A stretch of 10,028 nucleotides of DNA from positions 1 to 10,028 of the forward strand of contig CAJMRP010000070.1 in assembly GCA_905215765.1 (NCBI GenBank), written 5' to 3'. This document shows, one piece after another, positions 1-5,109 of the stretch (position 1 is its first letter; every line of letters starts with the position of its first letter). A program made the position numbers and the translations under genes. The notes below the pieces were generated by a model, which saw only the letters and a program-made list of their open reading frames with translations, ran no database searches and was not told the DNA's origin. This DNA is from an uncultured bacterium. GTDB lineage: Bacteria; Actinomycetota; Coriobacteriia; Coriobacteriales; Coriobacteriaceae.

Positions 1-107
1 TCCCCGCCGGCGCCGTCGTGGCCGGTATCCCCGCCCGCGTCATCAAGATGCGCGACGAGAAGACCAACAGCAAGACCGGCCTGGAAGAGGGCTTACGTCA
101 ACTTTAA
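1..107 (+). CDS. dapH: 2,3,4,5-tetrahydropyridine-2,6-dicarboxylate N-acetyltransferase, C-terminal end (partial)
   Basis: Only the last 34 codons are inside the window, read in the frame that starts at base 3 and ending in TAA at 105-107. The peptide begins PAGAVVAGIPARVIK and ends DEKTNSKTGLEEGLRQL. The VVAGxPA segment is the last turn of a left-handed beta-helix hexapeptide acyltransferase. The DEKT..KT...LRQL tail closely resembles the C-terminus of Bacillus DapH as I remember it. DapH acetylates tetrahydrodipicolinate in the acetyl branch of meso-diaminopimelate and lysine synthesis, in the cytoplasm. A hairpin terminator follows 5 bases after the stop, so this gene ends its transcription unit. 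With only the tail visible, another hexapeptide acetyltransferase (maltose or serine O-acetyltransferase type) is not fully excluded, but those usually lack this extended tail. Confidence 0.8.
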   Translation, partial: PAGAVVAGIPARVIKMRDEKTNSKTGLEEGLRQL

Positions 108-112
108 TAGTT

Positions 113-137
113 ACGCGGTTTTGACAAACCGCGTTTT
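113..137 (+). terminator. Intrinsic terminator of dapH
   Basis: A perfect 9-bp stem (ACGCGGTTT at 113-121 with AAACCGCGT at 126-134) has a 4-base loop (TGAC) and is followed by TTT before a C. It starts 5 bases after the dapH stop codon. The U-tract is short, but the stem is long and well placed. Confidence 0.75.
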
Positions 138-185
138 CGCTGACGTATGCCCAACCTGCGGCGCAATGTCAGCAACCAAGCCGAA

Positions 186-225
186 AACAAAAAAGGCCGA
201 AACCCCATCCAGGGCTCCGGCCTTT
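186..225 (-). terminator. Intrinsic terminator of the ndpA-family gene, possibly bidirectional
   Basis: An 8-bp perfect stem is formed by AAAGGCCG (192-199) and CGGCCTTT (218-225) around an 18-base loop. Read on the minus strand it is followed by a T-rich run (TTTTTTGTTTT), which fits the minus-strand gene whose stop is at 253. On the plus strand the tail is TTTGCTTT, so it could also back up the dapH terminator. Confidence 0.7.
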
Positions 226-252
226 GCTTTCCCGCTGTAGGCGTAACACAAC

Positions 253-1257
253 TTATCGATTCTCGATGCTGCCGATGTTTTTGAGCTCGATGGAGATGAG
301 GCCGTTGGGCTCGTTGACGAACTCAATGTACTCGGAGTTCGAACCCATCTCGGCCGGGAAGCTGATCTCGATACCCGTGTCGGTACGAATCTTGTGATTG
401 CGCACGGCCGCGCGCTCGACCTGCTTGCGCTCCACGGGCACACGCTCAGGCACCTTCTCCTCGGTCAGTGCCGCGCGCACGCTCTCCTTGATGACCGGCT
501 CGTCCTCAAAGACCTCATCGACGATATCCCAAGGGGGCAGTTCCTCGTCATCCTCAACTTTCTCGGCAACAGCAGCCTTAACCTTGGCGAGTGCTACAGC
601 CGTGTTGGCGCCGTGCTCTTCAGCGACCTCCTCGACCACGCGCGTCACCGTGTCGATGACCTCCTTACCCGAAACGCCCGTGTCGCACTGCAGCAGGCCA
701 TCGGGGATAAGCATACGGTCCCCGCCGGCAATCTTGCGTTTCTTGTCCACATAGCCGATCTCCATGGTGCTCGCGCGCACGATGGCATAGCTCGGCACCT
801 TTTGCGAGGGGTTCGGCAGAATGGCGTAGTGGCGCGCGATGTCGTTGCGCACCTCCCCCTCCTCGCGGCCCACTTCGTGCATAAAAGCCTGCTTGGAGCC
901 CAGCAGCATCACGGCAAACCAGCGGGCATCCTCATCGTCATCAAAGTCCGCCACAAGCACGTCAGTGGACTCGGCTTTCTCGGCCTTGGTAAGTTCGGAA
1001 GAGATGAACTCCGCAATCTGCTGAGACAGGTCCACGAACTCACGCTCACCGAAGAAATAGCCCTTGAGCTCGCCGCCGAATGCGGAGTTCTCGGCAAACG
1101 TGGCACGCTTGTTATCGGCCGAAGTACGCGCGCGGCGCAGATGCGTGGTCACGAAGTTGCGCACGGTACGGCTCTCGATATCGAGCTCGCGCTGGCTCAT
1201 GACGTTGACGGCAGAGTCAAAGTCCAGGATATGCAGGATCGCGTGATTGATTTTCAT
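253..1257 (-). CDS. Nucleoid-associated protein, NdpA/YejK family
   Basis: This 334-residue protein starts MKINHAILHILDF, the typical N-terminus of the family (PF04245, known from E. coli YejK). It ends with the characteristic block HKIRTDTGIEISFPAEM (288-304) followed by YIEFVNEPNGLISIELKNIG (310-329). Family members are cytoplasmic and copurify with the nucleoid; their molecular role is poorly defined. Residues 201-285 are acidic and charged (for example VEDDEELPPWD) and look like a linker between N- and C-terminal parts. The frame stays open to an ATG at 1266, adding MPY. I chose the ATG at 1257 because CGGA (1267-1270) lies 9 bases upstream of it but directly abuts the 1266 ATG. That Shine-Dalgarno is weak. 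The gene stands alone, 130 bases downstream of the DUF2974 gene. The family is clear; the exact start is less so. Confidence 0.88.
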   Translation of the reverse strand: MKINHAILHILDFDSAVNVMSQRELDIESRTVRNFVTTHLRRARTSADNKRATFAENSAFGGELKGYFFGEREFVDLSQQIAEFISSELTKAEKAESTDVLVADFDDDEDARWFAVMLLGSKQAFMHEVGREEGEVRNDIARHYAILPNPSQKVPSYAIVRASTMEIGYVDKKRKIAGGDRMLIPDGLLQCDTGVSGKEVIDTVTRVVEEVAEEHGANTAVALAKVKAAVAEKVEDDEELPPWDIVDEVFEDEPVIKESVRAALTEEKVPERVPVERKQVERAAVRNHKIRTDTGIEISFPAEMGSNSEYIEFVNEPNGLISIELKNIGSIENR

Positions 1258-1295
1258 ATACGGCATTCCGTTCTAGATCGAATTGAGCACGAACC

Positions 1296-1301
1296 AGTAT
1301 A
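1296..1301 (-). promoter_or_regulatory. Candidate -10 box of the ndpA-family gene
   Basis: On the minus strand the sequence CCGCTATACTGG contains TATACT, five of six matches to TATAAT. It lies about 38 bases upstream of the ATG at 1257. No convincing -35 sits 16-18 bases upstream. Its first bases are the end of the second 19-bp repeat unit. Confidence 0.4.
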
Positions 1302-1335
1302 GCGGTCGAGCCCGCCTATAGCGGTCGAGCCCGCC
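1298..1335. repeat. Perfect tandem duplication of a 19-bp unit
   Basis: The unit TATAGCGGTCGAGCCCGCC occurs twice without a gap, at 1298-1316 and 1317-1335. It lies upstream of the ndpA-family gene and overlaps its likely -10 box. Read on the minus strand, each copy ends in GCTATA, so the duplication creates two -10-like sequences 19 bases apart. There are no further copies and no spacers, so this is not a CRISPR. Confidence 0.85.
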
Positions 1336-1350
1336 CCAGGCGCATCGAAG

Positions 1351-1385
1351 ATTGGTGCATCGGGGATAGGTTGCTTTGCACCAAT
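1351..1385. repeat. Structured repeat, copy 1 (downstream of the DUF2974 gene)
   Basis: A 9-bp inverted repeat (ATTGGTGCA at 1351-1359, TGCACCAAT at 1377-1385) encloses a 17-base loop with CGGGGATAGG. Bases 1353-1384 match 2579-2610 at 28 of 32 positions in the same orientation. It begins two bases after the stop codon of the minus-strand gene (stop 1388-1390). As RNA it could act as a 3' hairpin, but no T-run follows it on the minus strand, so it is not a standard terminator. Confidence 0.75.
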
Positions 1386-1387
1386 GG

Positions 1388-2548
1388 TTAGCGCATGAGC
1401 TCGGACTGCCAAGCCTCGAGCTGTTCTGCCAGGCTCTTACCACTAGAAGGCACGCTGAACTCTGGACGTTTGGGCAGCAGCGCACACTTAAGAATCGCAA
1501 CGATGGTCTGCGAGACAAAGCGTCGCGTATCCTTGTCAAAGCCTTGCGCAGCCTGGAGCATCACGGGCAGGCTCTCGCGTAGATTCCCAGCGATATCCGC
1601 AAACCGCTCAGCACCCGTAGCCTCAAACACGGAGAACAACGCATCCACAAAACGCTCGCGCTCGCTAGGCGATACTGCAAGCAGCATCTCGCGAATGGAG
1701 CCATCAACGTATCGAGCACCAGCGGACAGGCGCTCGCAGTACACGAAGTTGCAACCATCAACCACCCAGCTAAAGGGATTGTGCTGCAGCAGGCTGAACT
1801 CGGTGCTCTCAACGATGGCATAGTCCTCCTGCGTCTCGAACATCATGCCAAAGATCGACGACCGAGGTAGCGTCTTGTCGATTCGACCGGAAAGATCGGC
1901 AAAGGCGTTGCCGTTCAGAAACTCCTCGACGAAGCCCGGACCATCATGGGAATACGCCCGTTCGATTCGCTCACGGGCGACATCGGAGCACATCGCCGCA
2001 CCGTACACCGCAAGGTTTCCACCCTTGGAATGACCTCCGCACAAAAGCGGCCCGTCAATCGCATCCGCCGCCTCGTCCACATAACGCGCCGCGGATTCCT
2101 GAGCCGGCACAGGACACCGGAACGCCATGTTAAAGTCCTCTTTCCAGCCCACAATCGTGCTGTCAGTCCCCCGGAAGGAAAGATAACTAAACCCCGCCGG
2201 AAACCGGAACGTCATGGCTGCAAACTGCTCCGTCGCCACCACATCGCTCACAGCACGATAGCCGCAAACGTGCACGCCACGGTAGCGAGGACTTGCTGCC
2301 ACGGCCTCCAACAAGGCCCTGCTCCCCTCCGGGTCCCACAAGTCGTCAATCATGTCCCGGTAGCACTCGGCACGCAGCAGCTCGCGTACGTCTAGGCCCT
2401 GCCAGTTCGTCAGCTCCGCCATATCACCCGGCAAACGCAAATAGGACAACCACGCAAAGACGAGGCTATCCACCGCGCAGAACGGCCGCTCCTCAAACGG
2501 ATCAAACGCCGTCTGGGCATAGGTCAAAAAATTAGGCGAATCCGACAT
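1388..2548 (-). CDS. DUF2974 (Mbeg1-like) alpha/beta-hydrolase-fold protein
   Basis: This 386-residue protein has no signal peptide or membrane segment. The nucleophile-elbow motif GGHSKGGNLA (171-180) puts the probable catalytic serine at S174. It is preceded by a strand with LSFRGTDST (123-131), typical of lipase-like folds, and followed by SHDGPGF (200-206) and HNPFSW (256-261). D202 and H256 are candidate acid and base, by inference. The pattern GHSKGG plus DGPGF fits the DUF2974 family, which has no established substrate. A very strong Shine-Dalgarno (GGGAGGG, 2551-2557) sits 2 bases before the ATG, unusually close. The space upstream is filled by the ldh terminator and repeat copy 2, leaving no obvious promoter, so expression by read-through from ldh is possible. 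Direct repeats flank the gene on both sides. Confidence 0.82.
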   Translation of the reverse strand: MSDSPNFLTYAQTAFDPFEERPFCAVDSLVFAWLSYLRLPGDMAELTNWQGLDVRELLRAECYRDMIDDLWDPEGSRALLEAVAASPRYRGVHVCGYRAVSDVVATEQFAAMTFRFPAGFSYLSFRGTDSTIVGWKEDFNMAFRCPVPAQESAARYVDEAADAIDGPLLCGGHSKGGNLAVYGAAMCSDVARERIERAYSHDGPGFVEEFLNGNAFADLSGRIDKTLPRSSIFGMMFETQEDYAIVESTEFSLLQHNPFSWVVDGCNFVYCERLSAGARYVDGSIREMLLAVSPSERERFVDALFSVFEATGAERFADIAGNLRESLPVMLQAAQGFDKDTRRFVSQTIVAILKCALLPKRPEFSVPSSGKSLAEQLEAWQSELMR

Positions 2549-2565
2549 GGCCCTCCCATCAACTA

Positions 2566-2610
2566 TGGTGCATTGGGATGGTGCATTGGGGTCAGGTTAC
2601 TTTGCACCAA
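2566..2610. repeat. Structured repeat, copy 2, with a partial extra unit
   Basis: Bases 2579-2610 are the second copy of the 32-bp repeat. Arms TGGTGCA (2579-2585) and TGCACCA (2603-2609) enclose a loop with TTGGGGTCAGG. The first 12 bases, TGGTGCATTGGG, are also present immediately upstream at 2566-2577, so the left arm is duplicated. The element fills the space between the ldh terminator and the ribosome binding site of the DUF2974 gene, so it would be in that gene's 5' leader if transcribed from ldh. Its last bases overlap the T-tract of the ldh terminator. Confidence 0.78.
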
Positions 2611-2644
2611 AAAGGCGCCCGGACCGTGTGGGCCCGGACGCCTT
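2608..2644 (-). terminator. Intrinsic terminator of ldh
   Basis: A long stem pairs 2612-2625 with 2631-2644, 14 positions with two mismatches (2618/2638 and 2623/2633), around a 5-base loop. On the minus strand it is followed by TTTTT. It lies about 32 bases after the ldh stop codon. Confidence 0.85.
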
Positions 2645-2675
2645 CATTGTAGCTTTTCGCTCTAGCGAGCTTGAT

Positions 2676-3626
2676 TTAGCAGGAGAAATCGACGCTGTCG
2701 ATGATGTCCTTGAGGGCCTTGGCGGAGACGGTGAGCTCATGCTGCTCGTCATCGTTCAGCGGCACGGGGACGCGGCAGACAACGCCGTCGCGGCCAACGA
2801 CGGTCGGCATGGAGATGGCAAGATCGGACAGGCCATACTCGCCCACCATGAGCGAGGAGACAGGCAGAACGGTCTGCTCATCGCGCATAACGGCGGTGCA
2901 GATGCGCTTGACGGCCATGGCGACGCCATAGTAGGTGGCGTGCTTCTTCTCGATGATGGTGTAGGCGGAGTTCTTGACGTCCTCGGCGATGCGCTTCTCG
3001 GCAGCCTCATGCTCCAGGTGGCCGTGAAGCTCACAGAAGGTGTTCAGCGGAACACCGGCAACCTGAGCGCTGGACCAAGCGACAAACTCGGAGTCGCCGT
3101 GCTCGCCCATGACATAGGCCTGGACATCGCGCGGGTCAACCTCGACGTGGGCACCAAGCATCTGCTGCAGGCGACCGGTGTCGAGCACGGTGCCGGAACC
3201 GATGACGTGGCCCTCGGGCAGGCCGGACATCTTGATGGCGGCGTAGGTCAGAACATCGACCGGGTTGGAGACGATGAGCAGAATACCGTCGAAGCCGGAC
3301 TTCTTAATCTCGGGGATAATGGACTTAAAGATGCTGACGTTCTTGTTGACCAGGTCCAGGCGGGTCTCACCGGGCTTCTGGGCAGCGCCAGCAGTGACGA
3401 CGATCATGGCGGCGTCGGCGACATCGGAATAATCGCCGGCGTAGATCTTCATCGGCTCGGCAAACGTCATGCCGTGCGCGATATCCAGGGCCTCACCCTC
3501 GGCGCGGTTCTTGTCCACGTCGATGAGGACCATCTCGGAGAACAGACCGCTCTGCATCAGTGCGAACGCCGAAGACGAACCGACGAAACCGCACCCGACA
3601 ATAGCGACCTTCTTCTCGTTAACCAT
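2676..3626 (-). CDS. ldh: L-lactate dehydrogenase (NAD+-dependent)
   Basis: This 316-residue cytoplasmic enzyme interconverts pyruvate plus NADH with L-lactate plus NAD+ and is a main redox outlet in sugar fermentation. The Rossmann motif is GCGFVG (11-16), with D36 expected to bind the NAD ribose. The substrate loop QKPGETR (83-89) carries Gln where malate dehydrogenases have Arg, supporting lactate specificity. D149 and R152 (LDTGR), and H176 in GEHGDSE, are the catalytic and substrate-binding set. The start at 3626 (MVNEKKVAIVG) is chosen because GGGAG (3633-3637) lies 6 bases upstream; the frame runs open to an ATG at 3704, but those 26 residues are not LDH-like and would span a leader hairpin. 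By gapless alignment from R152 to H176 with Bacillus LDH recalled from memory, the two fructose-1,6-bisphosphate-binding residues are both Gln here (Q154, Q169). Confidence 0.95.
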   Translation of the reverse strand: MVNEKKVAIVGCGFVGSSSAFALMQSGLFSEMVLIDVDKNRAEGEALDIAHGMTFAEPMKIYAGDYSDVADAAMIVVTAGAAQKPGETRLDLVNKNVSIFKSIIPEIKKSGFDGILLIVSNPVDVLTYAAIKMSGLPEGHVIGSGTVLDTGRLQQMLGAHVEVDPRDVQAYVMGEHGDSEFVAWSSAQVAGVPLNTFCELHGHLEHEAAEKRIAEDVKNSAYTIIEKKHATYYGVAMAVKRICTAVMRDEQTVLPVSSLMVGEYGLSDLAISMPTVVGRDGVVCRVPVPLNDDEQHELTVSAKALKDIIDSVDFSC

Positions 3627-3652
3627 TAGAAACTCCCATCTCTCTCCACAAA

Positions 3653-3683
3653 CAAGCCGCCCGGGAACGACCCGAGCGGCTTG
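3653..3683 (-). promoter_or_regulatory. Terminator-like hairpin in the ldh leader
   Basis: CAAGCCGC (3653-3660) pairs with GCGGCTTG (3676-3683). After one mismatch the stem continues with CGGG/CCCG (3662-3665 with 3671-3674) around a 5-base loop. On the minus strand it is followed by TTTGTGG, a weak U-tract. It lies only 15 bases upstream of the ldh Shine-Dalgarno. It could be a weak attenuator, a late terminator of the aminotransferase transcript, or an mRNA 5'-stabilising hairpin. Confidence 0.6.
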
Positions 3684-3827
3684 CCGTGATCCCAATACAT
3701 CCAATCGGGACTTTGATTATGCTCCTATTCGCAGCCAAAAATCGACCGTTTACCGAAATTGTTTGCAGAATTCGTAAAATAACTGCACGAAATCGGTTTC
3801 GAGCTATTGACGAGCCGAAATAGCTTT
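3684..3827 (-). promoter_or_regulatory. Intergenic region with the probable ldh promoter
   Basis: This AT-richer spacer follows the aminotransferase stop. A possible -10 on the minus strand is CATAAT (3716-3721), about 90 bases before the ldh ATG; the -35 is unclear. Near the aminotransferase stop there is a 7-bp inverted repeat (AGCTATT at 3802-3808, AATAGCT at 3819-3825) and a small hairpin (CGAAA at 3788-3792, TTTCG at 3797-3801). Neither has a T-tract, so no convincing terminator for the aminotransferase is seen here. No small gene is apparent. Confidence 0.35.
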
Positions 3828-4991
3828 CTAATACAGGCCCGCCTCGCGAATGGCCTCGACAGCCAAAGCGATCTGGTCGGGCGGCAAGACCAGCGCCATG
3901 CGCACGTGCCCCTCACCCGAAGGACCAAAGCTCGCGCCCGGCGTCACCACAACGCCGGCCTTCTCCATGAGCTCCTCGCAAAACGCCATGGAATCGGTGC
4001 GGCCACCGGGAAGCTTGGCCCACACAAACATAGAGCCATGCGCGTTGGGGCGCTCCCAGCCCAGGCCCTCAAGACCGTCGCACAGGGCATCGCGGCGCTC
4101 CTGGTACTTCAGACGCTGCGCCTCGACCTCATCGCGCGGACCGTTCAGGCAGGCGATGGCGGCCTTCTGGATCGGGAAGAACATGCCAAAGTCGATCTGG
4201 CCGCGCAGCTTGGCAAAGGCCGAGACCACATCCTCGCGACCGACCAAAAAGCCGATGCGGGCACCGGTGACGTTAAACGACTTGGAGAGCGAGAAGAACT
4301 CCACGCCCACCTCAAGCGCACCGGGATACTGCAAGAAGCTGCCGCCCGGCTCGCCGTCGAACACGATGTCGGAGTATGCGTTGTCGTGAACGATCAACAG
4401 ATCATGTTCGCGGGCAAAGGCGATAATCTCCTCGTAGACCTCGGGCGTGCCCACCGAGCCGACCGGGTTCGCAGGCAGCGACACGATCATATACTTGGCA
4501 CGATCGGCGACCTCGGGGTCGATGCCCGCCACATAGGGCAGGTAATTGTGCTCGGCGACCAGTGGATAGTACTCGAGCTTGGCGTCGGCGATCTTGGCGC
4601 CCGCCTCAAAGACCGGATAGCACGGATCGGGAACCAGAATGGTGTCACCCGGATCGAGCAGGGCCAGGCCCAAATGGCCCACGCCCTCCTGCGTGCCGTT
4701 GCACGACTGCACCATAGACGGCGTAATGCCCGAAACGCCAAAGCGGCGCTCGTAGTAATCGCACACGGCCTGCTTAAGCTCGGGCAGATCGCGCAGGGCA
4801 TACTTCCACATCTCGGGATCTTGGGCCGCCTGCGTGAGCGCCTCGACCACGTGGTCGTACGGCTTAAAGTCGGGCGTGCCCACGCTCATGTTGTAAATGG
4901 TCTTGCCCTGAGCCTTCAGCGCGAGAAGCTTGTTGTTGAGCGAGGCGAAGACCTCCGCGCCAAAGCGGTCGAGACGCTGCGATGCCTGCAT
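3828..4991 (-). CDS. PLP-dependent class I/II aminotransferase
   Basis: This 387-residue cytoplasmic fold-type I aminotransferase has the PLP-binding lysine at K237 in SLSKSFNVTGARIGF (234-248). N175 (NPVG), D203 and Y206 (HDNAYSD) and R245 line the cofactor, and R364 (GHVRMAL) should bind the substrate carboxylate. The enzyme moves an amino group between an amino acid and a 2-oxo acid; the substrate cannot be fixed from sequence. Possibilities include aspartate, alanine, or LL-diaminopimelate-type substrates. Because DapH is encoded nearby, an N-acetyl-diaminopimelate aminotransferase (PatA) role is worth considering but unproven. The start at 4991 (MQASQRLDRFG) is preceded by AGGTGG (4996-5001) at 4 bases. 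The frame is open to an ATG at 5054, but that start lacks a Shine-Dalgarno and its extension would be the terminator hairpin. That hairpin's T-run lies about 20 bases before the ATG. Confidence 0.9.
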   Translation of the reverse strand: MQASQRLDRFGAEVFASLNNKLLALKAQGKTIYNMSVGTPDFKPYDHVVEALTQAAQDPEMWKYALRDLPELKQAVCDYYERRFGVSGITPSMVQSCNGTQEGVGHLGLALLDPGDTILVPDPCYPVFEAGAKIADAKLEYYPLVAEHNYLPYVAGIDPEVADRAKYMIVSLPANPVGSVGTPEVYEEIIAFAREHDLLIVHDNAYSDIVFDGEPGGSFLQYPGALEVGVEFFSLSKSFNVTGARIGFLVGREDVVSAFAKLRGQIDFGMFFPIQKAAIACLNGPRDEVEAQRLKYQERRDALCDGLEGLGWERPNAHGSMFVWAKLPGGRTDSMAFCEELMEKAGVVVTPGASFGPSGEGHVRMALVLPPDQIALAVEAIREAGLY

Positions 4992-5009
4992 GGTGCCACC
5001 TTTCGATAT

Positions 5010-5041
5010 AAAAAACGCGGCGCTCCGACAAGAGCGCCGCG
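5010..5041 (-). terminator. Strong intrinsic terminator between nadE and the aminotransferase start
   Basis: A perfect 10-bp GC-rich stem (CGCGGCGCTC at 5016-5025, GAGCGCCGCG at 5032-5041) has a 6-base loop and is followed on the minus strand by TTTTTT. It lies 68 bases after the nadE stop and ends about 20 bases before the aminotransferase ATG at 4991. It is the natural nadE terminator, yet it also occupies the aminotransferase leader. Confidence 0.88.
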
Positions 5042-5109
5042 CGATACGGGCCATCAGATTGCAAAAGTGTAACGCTTACAACCCCCGTATTGGTTCAATT
5101 TAGCCAACC

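Noticed and set aside
394..1302. Long plus-strand open frame opposite the ndpA-family gene
   Set aside because: It has no recognisable domain or ribosome binding site and mirrors a well-supported minus-strand gene; GC-rich codon use keeps the opposite frame open.
1298..1335. CRISPR-like array
   Set aside because: There are only two units and they abut with no spacer.
1351..2610. Insertion sequence or transposon
   Set aside because: The bracketed gene encodes a hydrolase-like protein rather than a transposase, and the flanking repeats are direct, not terminal inverted repeats of an IS.
2547..3629. 360-codon plus-strand open frame opposite ldh
   Set aside because: It is antisense to an unambiguous ldh, with Asp/Gly/Leu-biased composition typical of a shadow frame.
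3627..3704. Longer ldh start at 3704
   Set aside because: The extra 26 residues are not LDH-like and come from the leader hairpin; GGGAG marks the start at 3626.
4992..5054. N-terminal extension of the aminotransferase from an ATG at 5054, or a leader peptide there
   Set aside because: There is no Shine-Dalgarno before 5054, the codons would be the terminator hairpin itself, and the ATG at 4991 has AGGTGG at good spacing.
3807..5072. 421-codon plus-strand open frame opposite the aminotransferase
   Set aside because: It has an Arg/His/Ala-rich shadow composition and fully overlaps a conserved enzyme gene.
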